NCBI GenBank assembly: GCA_021818045.1
Contig: JAKAFF010000013.1
Location: 1-14,103, forward strand
Reading direction: 5' to 3'
Origin: a bacterium
GTDB lineage: Bacteria; Chlamydiota; Chlamydiia; Chlamydiales; SM23-39
DNA length: 14,103 nt
Within the stretch, counting starts at the first letter, position 1. Each line of letters opens with the position of its first letter. The position numbers and the translations under genes were made by a program. A model generated the notes under the pieces. The model ran no database searches. It saw nothing but the letters and a program-made list of their open reading frames with translations, and was not told the origin of the DNA. Shown one piece after another: positions 7,359-14,103 of the stretch.

Positions 7359-7631
7359 ATGTTTGCAAATGAAATTTACGCCCTTTCATACCAAGCCCTG
7401 ATCCTCATCCTCCTACTCTCAGGCCCTCCGATCATCATCAGTACGATCTTAGGGCTTGTCGTTGCAATTTTCCAAGCAGCAACGCAAATTCAAGAGCAAA
7501 CGCTATCGTTTACCGTCAAACTCTTTGCGGTGGTCTTTACTCTGATTTTCCTTGGCGGCTGGCTCGGCGCTAGTATCTTGCAATTTACCAACACGATTTT
7601 GAGCGCGATTGCCCGTACGAGCGTAAGTTGA
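7359..7631 (+). CDS. sctS: T3SS export-gate protein SctS (CdsS)
   Basis: FliQ/YscS-family small membrane protein that joins SctR and SctT in the export gate. Its 90 residues are the normal family length. Two hydrophobic helices lie at about 9-34 and 49-73. They are separated by the conserved polar turn QAATQIQEQTLSF, preceded by GLVVAIF. The TGA stop shares its last base with the ATG of sctT. Confidence 0.96.
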   Translation: MFANEIYALSYQALILILLLSGPPIIISTILGLVVAIFQAATQIQEQTLSFTVKLFAVVFTLIFLGGWLGASILQFTNTILSAIARTSVS

Positions 7632-8479
7632 TGAATTCACTGTCAGCCACTGACAACTACCTCTCCCTCCTCCTCTCCCTACCCCACCTCGATCCTGCTA
7701 CAGTGTTATCCCTTTTTTTTCTGACGCTTGCTCGCCTTTTGCCCATCATGGCGCTGGCCCCTTTTTTAGGCGCCCGCAACATCCCCATGGTGATCCGCAT
7801 GATGTTTGCAATTGCCTTGGTTGCGATCTTTTTACCTCAAAATCTGCTCATCTCCCAATCGCCTCTCCCCTTCGACCTTATCTATATCGGCTATCTCCTC
7901 AAAGAGCTCATCATTGGCACCATCTTAGGTTTTCTGTCTTCTGTCCCTTTTCTCCTAGCGCAAATGGCGGGTAGCCTCATCGACCACCAACGAGGAGCCT
8001 CCTCTCTCCAGGTAACTGACCCATCCACGCAAACCCAAACGGGCCCCATTGGGATGCTCTACAACTTCGTCCTGATCGCCCTCTTTTTTTCTCTTAACGG
8101 CCCCTTCATTTTCTTCGAAGGCCTGGCCACCTCCTACCACCTACTCCCAGCACAAAGCCTGGTCAACCCCGCCTTTTTTTCTTTAAGCACTCCTTTTGGC
8201 AACCAGATTCTCACGCTTTTGCAAACCATGATGAACCTCGCAATCCAGCTTGCAGCACCCGCCCTCATTGGCATCTTGCTTACTGACATGTTCTTAGGAA
8301 TAGCAAACCGTTTAGCGCCTCAAGTGCAAATCGTCTTTCTTGGCATCTCCTTGAAATCTTGGGTAGGCATCGCCCTCATGACAGCCGCGTGGGCTCTCAT
8401 TATCCGCGTAATGGGCAAAGAGGCTGTTTTATGGTTTCAGACGCTCAACCACTTTATCCAACAAATAGGCAGCGCCTGA
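7631..8479 (+). CDS. sctT: T3SS export-gate protein SctT (CdsT)
   Basis: FliR/YscT-family membrane protein that completes the SctR-S-T gate. It has 282 residues from ATG 7631; a TTG immediately before it (7628) is a possible but weaker start. Several hydrophobic helices span the chain. The family core is KELIIGTILGF (91-101), then QMAGSLIDHQRGASSLQ (111-127) and DPSTQTQTGPIG (130-141). The C-terminal block is LTDMFLGIANRLAPQVQIVFLG (about 217-238), followed by LKSWVGI. The start overlaps the sctS stop by one base (TGATG), which suggests coupling. It is the last gene of the T3SS run: a 94-base gap follows and the next gene has its own candidate promoter. SctU and SctV are not in the window. 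Confidence 0.95.
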   Translation: MNSLSATDNYLSLLLSLPHLDPATVLSLFFLTLARLLPIMALAPFLGARNIPMVIRMMFAIALVAIFLPQNLLISQSPLPFDLIYIGYLLKELIIGTILGFLSSVPFLLAQMAGSLIDHQRGASSLQVTDPSTQTQTGPIGMLYNFVLIALFFSLNGPFIFFEGLATSYHLLPAQSLVNPAFFSLSTPFGNQILTLLQTMMNLAIQLAAPALIGILLTDMFLGIANRLAPQVQIVFLGISLKSWVGIALMTAAWALIIRVMGKEAVLWFQTLNHFIQQIGSA

Positions 8480-8499
8480 ACTTATACTTCTAAAAAATC

Positions 8500-8528
8500 T
8501 TGCAATAAATACCTCTGCACAAGACAAT
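8500..8528 (+). promoter_or_regulatory. Candidate promoter for the 8574 gene
   Basis: TTGCAA (8500-8505) and GACAAT (8523-8528) are spaced by 17 bases in an A/T-rich patch of the 94-base gap after sctT. Each box matches the sigma-70/66 consensus at 4 of 6 positions. The predicted start is near 8535, giving a leader of about 40 bases that contains the strong ribosome site. Confidence 0.4.
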
Positions 8529-8562
8529 TCCGCCCCGTTTTTCAAACACTTTTTTCAACCAC

Positions 8563-8568
8563 AAGGAG
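8563..8568 (+). promoter_or_regulatory. Strong Shine-Dalgarno
   Basis: AAGGAG lies 5 bases before ATG 8574. It is one of the most complete ribosome-binding sites in the window and fixes the start of the unknown 247-residue protein; most neighbouring genes rely on partial sites or overlaps. Confidence 0.75.
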
Positions 8569-8573
8569 TTCTT

Positions 8574-9317
8574 ATGACATCCACAACACTATCTGTACTT
8601 AGTGCATCCGATCACCTATGCGCCTTACTAGGTATCATTCCCCCTACTGCAACCTCGCGCTTCCACCAATCACCTGAAGAAACATGCATCCACACCGCCC
8701 TATATACCTATCTACAAAAAGAGGCATCTGGCATCCTCAGCGCTCCTAAAGGCGCATTGCGACGCCGTCTGACAAACTGGCTTGATGCATACTCACGACT
8801 AACAACTCCCTCTCACCTTCCCCCACTCCCAATGACCGCGCCAAGAATATGGGTGCAGACAATGTTGAAGGTGGCTGCAATAGCGCAAACGCATGGACTG
8901 ATCGGCTCCGCCCACGCGCAACATCAAGACTCTGTTGTGCGAGCCGGCCTCACGACACAAGTGCCCCTCGGTTGCGTTCCCCGACAAGACGATTCTAGCC
9001 CCTTCGTGCAACAAGCAACCGAACTCGTAGACGAGAATGTGCCTTATACAAATGACTTTTCAGCACTGATCCCAGAGTTTTGGATCACCGCCAGCGCGGC
9101 CGGAGCAGAGAGAAACCCAGATGCTGCACCACTACTAACTATACCAGCTCTACACACCGACGATCTCGTCTTGAGGGGAACCACCCGCGGATGGCTCCGC
9201 ATAGCTCAAACATCCATAGGTGCAGCATCCCAGCAGGAGCTAGCCTCTGTCGTAGAGGGCTTGCTAGCATCACGTTCAGAAGACTCCTCAGCTGCTGCGG
9301 GTGCGGGTACTGAATAA
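8574..9317 (+). CDS. Unknown protein, candidate type III secreted effector
   Basis: I do not recognise this 247-residue protein. It has no signal peptide or membrane helix. The first 12 residues hold seven Ser/Thr and no charge (first charge D13), which is how type III secretion signals often look. The middle has basic and aromatic stretches (GALRRRLTNWLDAYSRL, TAPRIWVQTMLKVAAIAQTHG) and a Pro-rich joint between them. The C-terminus is small and polar, ending in SSAAAGAGTE. It follows the T3SS operon directly but has its own candidate promoter, a strong ribosome site and a strong terminator, so it is probably a separate transcription unit. The A/C-rich codon use looks somewhat different from the upstream genes. 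A secreted effector, a T3SS-linked structural protein or a lineage-specific cytoplasmic protein would all fit; the effector idea is inference from the N-terminus and context only. Confidence 0.75.
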   Translation: MTSTTLSVLSASDHLCALLGIIPPTATSRFHQSPEETCIHTALYTYLQKEASGILSAPKGALRRRLTNWLDAYSRLTTPSHLPPLPMTAPRIWVQTMLKVAAIAQTHGLIGSAHAQHQDSVVRAGLTTQVPLGCVPRQDDSSPFVQQATELVDENVPYTNDFSALIPEFWITASAAGAERNPDAAPLLTIPALHTDDLVLRGTTRGWLRIAQTSIGAASQQELASVVEGLLASRSEDSSAAAGAGTE

Positions 9318-9375
9318 TTGCACTCTGTGCATGTTGTGCGTCTCTCTTTGCTCATTAAACAGCTGGAGACTATCC

Positions 9376-9415
9376 AAAGCCGTCCTTGACATGTCAAGGA
9401 CGGCTTTTTGTTTTT
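9376..9415 (+). terminator. Strong intrinsic terminator
   Basis: AAAGCCGTCCTTGACA (9376-9391) is followed immediately by its exact reverse complement (9392-9407), so the centre of the palindrome serves as the loop. The T-run TTTTTGTTTTT follows (9405-9415). It ends the transcript of the 8574 gene. On the other strand only three T residues follow the stem, so it should work mainly in the + direction. Confidence 0.9.
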
Positions 9416-9465
9416 CGGTATATCCATTTAAATAATTACACACTATCATTATTACCACTTTTTAA

Positions 9466-9494
9466 TTGAAAAAAATTGCAATATCATATAGAAT
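9466..9494 (+). promoter_or_regulatory. Near-consensus sigma-70/66 promoter
   Basis: TTGAAA (9466-9471) and TAGAAT (9489-9494) are separated by exactly 17 bases, with five of six matches in each box, in the most A/T-rich stretch of the window. The predicted start is about 9501-9502, at the ATG of the next gene. The TTG of the -35 box could also be read as an in-frame start codon, but the promoter reading is better supported. Confidence 0.6.
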
Positions 9495-9501
9495 AGCCAG
9501 C

Positions 9502-9993
9502 ATGACTATAACAAATAATACAAGCGTAAACGTATTCCCAAACACTTCTTTCTCACTAACCGGCTCACCTACATCTTCCACTATTACTGTGCGATGTGCC
9601 GATCACGAAACATTTGTCAATGTAGATCGGATCATGAAACATGTTTTGCGCATCCTGCAAGAACCGCAGCCATTCGAAAATATCAGGCGCAATCAAACTG
9701 AACGTACATATACCGTCCAACAGATTGATTACGCAATTCTACACCTTGCACCATCGAACGAACGGGTAAGTTCATGGAGAAACCAACTCGCGCGTTTGCT
9801 ACCAAACTTAATATCCTTTGAAAGGGCGAAGTGGCCCGGCTTTTCTTTTCAATTCACTTCAGATACTGCTGCAAAAGCATTCAAAGCAACGTTACAAGAG
9901 CTAAAGATTCCTACCTACGGAAGTTCAGACCCTTGCGTTGTTCTCGTAATGCCCACAAACATGGACAGATTGATCAATGAATTAGACTTGTAA
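9502..9993 (+). CDS. Unknown protein, second candidate secreted effector
   Basis: I do not recognise this protein (163 residues from ATG 9502). The first 30 residues hold 14 Ser/Thr plus several Asn and no charged residue; the first charge is R31. That is a striking composition for a type III secretion signal. The rest is a compact, mixed alpha/beta-looking domain with YTVQQIDYAILHLAP, WRNQLARLLPNLISFERAKW and a C-terminal CVVLVMPTNMDRLINEL. There is no signal peptide or membrane helix. An upstream in-frame TTG at 9466 would add 12 residues, but that TTG is part of a near-consensus -35 box and no ribosome site precedes either start, so the transcript may be leaderless. The 3' end overlaps sufS tail-to-tail by 12 bases with no terminator between. 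The gene is A/T-richer than its neighbours. Function is unknown. Confidence 0.7.
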   Translation: MTITNNTSVNVFPNTSFSLTGSPTSSTITVRCADHETFVNVDRIMKHVLRILQEPQPFENIRRNQTERTYTVQQIDYAILHLAPSNERVSSWRNQLARLLPNLISFERAKWPGFSFQFTSDTAAKAFKATLQELKIPTYGSSDPCVVLVMPTNMDRLINELDL

Positions 9994-11142
9994 AATTCTA
10001 AGAGAACTCTTTAATCCATCCACTAATTGATCGACTTCTGAAAAGCTATTATAAAGACCAAAAGAGGCTCTTGCAACTGTAGTCAATCCAAATTTTCTCA
10101 AGCAAGGCTGCGCACATAGGTGTCCTGAGCGCACAGCTATATTTCTCAAGTCGAGCATTGTAGCGACATCCAGAGGGTGAACCCCTGCAATATGAAATGA
10201 GATCAAGGGAACTTTGTCAGGGGCTGTCCCAATGATTTGCAATCCCGGAATTGTCTGCATCTGCTCTGTAGCGTAGGTCAAAAAAGAGGATGATTCTCTA
10301 TGTTGCTCTACAAATTCTAACGCAAGGTTTAGAGCAATGACTTCGGCGATCATGGGAGTTCCCGCTTCAAAACGGAGCGGCGGCATCTGATAGGTGGAAG
10401 CTTGCAACTCCACCCGTTCAATCATATCCCCACCACCTTGAATGGGCGGCATCTGCTCTAAAAAGCTCTTTTTCCCATACAAAACTCCCACACCTGTCGG
10501 ACCATAGCATTTGTGGCCTGAAAAAGCGTAAAAATCGCAATCCAGCGCCTGCACATCGATTTTTAAATGGGGGGCTGCTTGGGCGCCATCCACTACAACC
10601 ACTGCCCCCATTGCATGAGCTGCCCGGCAAATCTCTGCGATCGGATGAATGGTTCCTGTGACGTTGGACGCATGCGCAATTGCTACAAGCTTCGTATTAG
10701 AGGGGATGTGCCACTCCAGCACACCTTGCAGATTCATTGGAATAAATTGCAAAGTAGCGCCTGTTTGCTGAGCCAACATTTGCCACGGGACCAGGTTTGA
10801 ATGATGTTCCATTTCAGATACTAAAATCACATCGCCTGGTTGCAAGTAGGTTCTGCCGTAGCTTTGCGCTACTAAATTGATGGCGTCTGTAGTGCCTCGA
10901 GTAAAGATGATCTCTTCTGGATGAGCTGCGTTCAAAAAACGGGCAGCTGTAATGCGGGTCTGATCGTATTGCGCAGTTGCAGCAAGAGATGCGCGGTAAG
11001 CCGCTCTATGCACAGTTGCATAATCGCGCGCGTAGGCCTGCGTGAGCGCCTCAATCACGCAGCGCGGCTTATGTGTGGTCGCTGCGCTATCTAGATAAAT
11101 CAACTCCGGATGCGCCTGAAAAATGGGAAACTCATCGCGCAT
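9982..11142 (-). CDS. sufS: Cysteine desulfurase SufS
   Basis: PLP enzyme (class V aminotransferase fold, group II desulfurase) that takes sulfur from cysteine as an enzyme persulfide for Fe-S assembly. It has 386 residues, slightly shorter than E. coli SufS (406). Visible marks are YLDSAATTHKP (16-26), RGTTDAINLVA, EMEHHSN with the cofactor-stacking histidine (H113), VDGAQAAPH, FSGHKCYGPTG with the PLP lysine (K211) and RSGHLCAQP with the persulfide cysteine (C343). A strong AAGGAGA lies 9 bases before the ATG (11152-11158 on the complement), even though the gene begins inside the end of sufD (11-base overlap). It is the last gene of the suf operon. No sufE or sufU sulfur-transfer partner is present in the window. 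Confidence 0.95.
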   Translation of the reverse strand: MRDEFPIFQAHPELIYLDSAATTHKPRCVIEALTQAYARDYATVHRAAYRASLAATAQYDQTRITAARFLNAAHPEEIIFTRGTTDAINLVAQSYGRTYLQPGDVILVSEMEHHSNLVPWQMLAQQTGATLQFIPMNLQGVLEWHIPSNTKLVAIAHASNVTGTIHPIAEICRAAHAMGAVVVVDGAQAAPHLKIDVQALDCDFYAFSGHKCYGPTGVGVLYGKKSFLEQMPPIQGGGDMIERVELQASTYQMPPLRFEAGTPMIAEVIALNLALEFVEQHRESSSFLTYATEQMQTIPGLQIIGTAPDKVPLISFHIAGVHPLDVATMLDLRNIAVRSGHLCAQPCLRKFGLTTVARASFGLYNSFSEVDQLVDGLKSSLRILQV

Positions 11143-12256
11143 GGTCCAAAATCTCCTTACAAAACCCTTCTATCAACCACTGGCGCGCCTGAATATAAGA
11201 TAAGCCGCGAGAGCGCAGATAAAACAGTGATTCCTCATCGAGCTGACCTACGGTTGCTCCATGAGATGCCTTCACATCATCTGCAAAAATTTCCAAATTC
11301 GGCTTCGTATTCACAACCGCTGTATCGCTTAAAAGCAGCGCATTGCTGAGTTGATAGCTTTCTGTTTTTTGCGCCTCAGAATGAATCAAAATTTTCCCTT
11401 CAAAAGAGTATCTCCCCTGATCTTGCACAACAGTTTTAAAATGTTGCCGCGACCTAGTATGCGGCGCGATATGCTCTATAGTTGCATGAATATGTGCTTC
11501 TTGAGAGCCTTGCAAACGGGCCAATCCCAACAATTCTGCAGCCCCATTTTCTTCCGTCAATTGCACCTTGATCGAGCGGCGCAATGCCTCTCCCAAAAAT
11601 AGGGCTTTGAAATGGCTATCTCTTTTGAGATGCGCCCGCACAGTTTGCAAATGCCCTTGCGCCATATCTTCCAATACCAAAGCGGCTCCCTCATCTAAAC
11701 TGACGTCCAACAATGCATTGCATAAACCCGACGCGCCTCTGGATTCTTGATGCAGCTTGAGCGATGCACCGCGTCCTAAATAAATGTGCAAGCGTGGGCT
11801 TGCCATTTTGTCACTCGTCAATGTGTGCATCACATGTAAAACAGCTTTACATTTAGGAGGCACATATAGAAAAGCGCCTCTACCGTGAAGGGCGCCATTT
11901 AAAAGGGCGAAGGGATCGCTCTCTTCTTTCGCAGTTTTTGCAAAACGGCTCTGCAATAATAGGCCATAGGTGCGCAGCGCCTTTTCTAGGGGAAGACAAA
12001 TCACAGAATCTGCAAGCGGCGATTGCAACTCTTCATAAAATCCATCAACAAAATGCAAATCTTGCACTGGAGGATATTCAATCTGGGCTTTTTGAGCAGG
12101 TTCGGGGATGACAAGCGCCTGATGTGGAAAATACTGAAATGCTTCTTGTTTAGGACGGGGCAAGCCGATTTCCTGAAATCGGATCCACGCTTTGAAGCGC
12201 ATAGCGTGCAGCGCATCGACAGGCACAAAAGACTCTAGCCAATGACTATCCAGCAT
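11132..12256 (-). CDS. sufD: Fe-S assembly scaffold subunit SufD
   Basis: Paralogue of SufB that forms the SufBC2D scaffold, where Fe-S clusters are built and passed on. The 374-residue protein has a divergent N-terminal helical part (residues 1-110) and a C-terminal beta-helix domain with the SufB/D signature: NTKPNLEIFADDVKASHGATVGQLDEESLFYLRSRGL (about 316-352). The histidine in ASHGATVGQ (H332) matches the SufD residue (E. coli H360) required for cluster formation. It ends with the SufC-contacting helix QWLIEGFCKEI. AAGG precedes the ATG. The start overlaps the end of sufC by 11 bases and the end overlaps sufS by 11 bases, both consistent with one polycistronic transcript. Confidence 0.93.
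   Translation of the reverse strand: MLDSHWLESFVPVDALHAMRFKAWIRFQEIGLPRPKQEAFQYFPHQALVIPEPAQKAQIEYPPVQDLHFVDGFYEELQSPLADSVICLPLEKALRTYGLLLQSRFAKTAKEESDPFALLNGALHGRGAFLYVPPKCKAVLHVMHTLTSDKMASPRLHIYLGRGASLKLHQESRGASGLCNALLDVSLDEGAALVLEDMAQGHLQTVRAHLKRDSHFKALFLGEALRRSIKVQLTEENGAAELLGLARLQGSQEAHIHATIEHIAPHTRSRQHFKTVVQDQGRYSFEGKILIHSEAQKTESYQLSNALLLSDTAVVNTKPNLEIFADDVKASHGATVGQLDEESLFYLRSRGLSYIQARQWLIEGFCKEILDHAR
11833..11853. repeat. 21-base repeat with inner 7-bp dyad, copy 2
   Basis: Exact copy, in the same + strand orientation, of the element at 206-226, lying inside sufD. On the coding (minus) strand it encodes CKAVLH. Because of the dyad, the two genes read a similar peptide from opposite strands. 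Confidence 0.6.
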
Positions 12257-12941
12257 ACCCTTCTCGTTCTAATTCCAGAGCCAGTTCAGCCCCGCCTGTG
12301 CGCACAATTTTCCCACCGGCAAGCACGTGAACAAAATCGGGTTTAATATACTCTAATAGACGCTGATAATGGGTGATGATCAGCAAAGCATTGTCATTGC
12401 GTCGCATCTGATTGACCCCTTTTGCAACAATGCGCATCGCATCGATATCGAGACCCGAATCGGTCTCATCTAAGATGCTCAGATCGGGATCGTAAAGAGA
12501 CATTTGCAAAATTTCGTTGCGTTTTTTTTCACCTCCAGAAAATCCCTCATTGAGATTGCGATCGAGAAATTCTGGCCTCATTTCAAGCTCTGCCATTTTC
12601 TGTTCAATATCCCCTTCTTTACCCAGCGCTTTGAGAGAGGCTTCGAGGAATTGGCGATTCGTCACTCCGTTAATTTCCAAAGGGTATTGAAAGCTCATGA
12701 AAAGACCCTCTCGCGCCCGCACCTCTGGATCCATGGCCAAAAGATCTTGTCCTTTGAACCACACCTCTCCGCTTGTCACTGTATAAGAGGGGTGTCCTGC
12801 TAACAATTTTGCAAGTGTAGATTTCCCAGCTCCATTCGGCCCCATAATGGCGTGCACCTGCCCTCTTTGAATAGACAACGACAGGCCCTTCAAAATGGGA
12901 ACTCCGTCTACTTCTGCATGCAAGTTTTTTATTTCAATCAT
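12246..12941 (-). CDS. sufC: Fe-S assembly ATPase SufC
   Basis: Cytosolic ABC-type ATPase that drives conformational change in the SufBC2D scaffold. The 231-residue protein has Walker A GPNGAGKST (34-42), a Q-loop in SFQYPLEI, the ABC signature FSGGEKKR (134-141), Walker B LSILDETDSGLD (155-165) and the switch histidine in ITHYQRLL (H191). SufC is distinguished from transporter ATPases by the FSGGEKKRNEILQM signature, the DETDSGLD motif and its place between sufB and sufD. It starts one base after the sufB stop and overlaps sufD by 11 bases. Confidence 0.97.
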   Translation of the reverse strand: MIEIKNLHAEVDGVPILKGLSLSIQRGQVHAIMGPNGAGKSTLAKLLAGHPSYTVTSGEVWFKGQDLLAMDPEVRAREGLFMSFQYPLEINGVTNRQFLEASLKALGKEGDIEQKMAELEMRPEFLDRNLNEGFSGGEKKRNEILQMSLYDPDLSILDETDSGLDIDAMRIVAKGVNQMRRNDNALLIITHYQRLLEYIKPDFVHVLAGGKIVRTGGAELALELEREGYAG

Positions 12942-12942
12942 C

Positions 12943-14103
12943 TCATCCCACAGAGTGTTCTAATTTCAAACTCAACAATTTTTGCGCCTCTTGCGCAAAT
13001 TCTAACGGCAACTCTTGGATCACCTCTTTGCAAAATCCATTGACGATGAGCTGAATGGCCTCTTCTTTACCGATGCCTCGACTTTGCAAATAAAAGATCT
13101 GCTCTTCGTTCATTTTCGAAGTGGACGCTTCGTGTTCTACTTGCGCGGTGCTATTTGCCGTTTCAATATAAGGAAATGTATTGGCAGAGCAGCGGTTGCC
13201 GACCAACATCGAATCGCATTGCGTATAATTTCTTGCGCCGTGCGCTTTAGGGGTGATTTTGACCTGGCCGCGGTAGCTGTTATGGGACTCATCTGCGGAA
13301 ATTCCCTTAGAAATAATCGTAGACTTAGTGCCTTTGCCAATGTGCTGCATTTTGGTGCCTGTATCGGCTTGCATTTTCCCATTTGTCAAGGCTACCGAAT
13401 AGAATTTACCAACCGAGCGGTTCCCGCGCAAAATGCAGCTCGGATATTTCCATGTAATTGCGGCTCCCACCTCTACTTGGGTCCACGAAATCGTCGCCTC
13501 TTCCATAGCAAGGCCCCTTTTCGTGACAAAATTGTAAATGCCGCCCTTCCCTGTTTTGGGATCTCCCGCGTACCAGTTTTGCACGGTTGAGTATTTAATT
13601 TCGGAGCGATCCTTTGCAATCAGCTCTACGACTGCTGCGTGCAGCTGGTTTGTGTCGTATGCAGGAGCTGTGCACCCTTCGAGATAACTCACGTACGATC
13701 CTTCTTCTGCAATAATGAGCGTCCTTTCAAATTGACCCGTCTCCTTTTCGTTGATGCGAAAATAGGTAGACAGTTCCATGGGGCACTTCACGCCTTTGGG
13801 CACATACACAAAAGAGCCATCGCTAAACACAGCCGAATTGAGCGCTGCAAAAAAATTATCTCCGATGGGCACCACTGTACCCAAATGTTCTTCTATCAAC
13901 TCTGGATAGCGTTGCACGGCTTCAGAAATGGAGCAAAGAACAACCCCCGCATCCACCAATTTTTTTTGAAAAGTCGTCCCCAAAGAGACAGAATCGAACA
14001 CCACGTCGACCGCCACATTGGCAAGCCGTTTTTGTTCATCCAGAGGGATGCCCAACCGCTCAAAGGTTTTTAAAATCTCGGGATCTACTTGGTCTAAACT
14101 CTC
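12943..14103 (-). CDS. sufB: Fe-S assembly scaffold subunit SufB, 5' end outside the window
   Basis: Core scaffold subunit of the SufBC2D complex. The frame stays open to the right edge, giving 386 visible residues; family members are usually about 470-500, so about 90-110 N-terminal residues lie beyond base 14103. The first visible residues (LDQVDPEILKTFERLGIPLDEQ) are typical SufB, so the TTG at 14055 is not the start. Further marks are VPKGVKCPMELSTYFRIN, EEGSYVSYLEGCTAP, TKRGLA, ARNYTQCDSM (cysteine at visible residue 296, matching the E. coli C405 scaffold cysteine), ANTFPYIE and the C-terminal VNGFCKEV. It would be the first gene of the cluster as seen; its promoter and any upstream regulator lie outside. 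Confidence 0.96.
   Translation of the reverse strand, partial: ESLDQVDPEILKTFERLGIPLDEQKRLANVAVDVVFDSVSLGTTFQKKLVDAGVVLCSISEAVQRYPELIEEHLGTVVPIGDNFFAALNSAVFSDGSFVYVPKGVKCPMELSTYFRINEKETGQFERTLIIAEEGSYVSYLEGCTAPAYDTNQLHAAVVELIAKDRSEIKYSTVQNWYAGDPKTGKGGIYNFVTKRGLAMEEATISWTQVEVGAAITWKYPSCILRGNRSVGKFYSVALTNGKMQADTGTKMQHIGKGTKSTIISKGISADESHNSYRGQVKITPKAHGARNYTQCDSMLVGNRCSANTFPYIETANSTAQVEHEASTSKMNEEQIFYLQSRGIGKEEAIQLIVNGFCKEVIQELPLEFAQEAQKLLSLKLEHSVG

Noticed and set aside
7655..7700. Pyrimidine-rich tract of repeated CTC/CTCC in early sctT
   Set aside because: It is explained by Leu/Ser codons of a hydrophobic N-terminus; there is no regular repeat unit.
9319..9331. Small hairpin TGCAC-TCT-GTGCA after the 8574 gene
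   Set aside because: Only 5-bp arms and no T-run; the strong terminator 45 bases downstream explains the 3' end.
9466..9501. TTG start giving a 175-residue form of the second unknown gene
   Set aside because: The TTG belongs to a near-consensus -35 box, there is no ribosome site before it, and the added 12 residues are A/T-driven.
13015..13590. Plus-strand 191-codon open frame opposite sufB
   Set aside because: SufB is unambiguous on the other strand, and the plus-strand translation resembles no protein family.
14055..14103. TTG 14055 as the start of sufB
   Set aside because: Conserved SufB residues continue in frame to the window edge, so the gene is simply cut by the window.

Overview
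The window looks like a chromosomal segment of a Chlamydiae bacterium, most likely an environmental (Parachlamydiales-type) lineage rather than a vertebrate-pathogen Chlamydia. Two blocks support this. The first is a type III secretion run in the order sctJ, SctK-like, sctL, sctR, sctS, sctT, which matches the chlamydial CT559-CT564 arrangement. The second is a sufB-sufC-sufD-sufS cluster in the same order as chlamydial CT684-CT687. The de novo pyrimidine genes are absent from classical Chlamydia, which argues for an environmental member. Base composition by eye is near balanced, somewhat GC-richer than I would expect for most chlamydiae. The family-level assignment is inference.

Layout, left to right. 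Positions 1-3243 (+) hold a tightly overlapping pyrimidine operon: pyrC (5' end missing), pyrD, pyrE and pyrF. Together these convert carbamoyl-aspartate to UMP. PyrE and PyrF read like the two halves of a eukaryote-type UMP synthase carried as two overlapping genes. A GT2 glycosyltransferase (3221-4216) overlaps pyrF. The T3SS block (4239-8479, +) follows after 22 bases. It encodes the inner-ring lipoprotein SctJ, an SctK-like cytoplasmic protein, the ATPase regulator/stator SctL and the export-gate proteins SctR, SctS and SctT, joined by 1-4 base overlaps or 2-3 base gaps.

Positions 8480-9993 (+) hold two unrecognised genes. Each has an uncharged, Ser/Thr-rich N-terminus of the kind found on type III secreted proteins. 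The first (8574-9317) has its own plausible promoter, a strong Shine-Dalgarno and a very strong intrinsic terminator. The second (9502-9993) is preceded by a near-consensus promoter whose predicted start lies at its ATG, so it may be leaderless. This pair is the best candidate for undescribed biology in the window.

Positions 9982-14103 (-) hold the suf operon for Fe-S cluster assembly, read right to left as sufB (5' end missing), sufC, sufD, sufS. Its 3' end overlaps the end of the second unknown gene by 12 bases. I see no tRNA, rRNA, CRISPR array, insertion sequence or phage gene.
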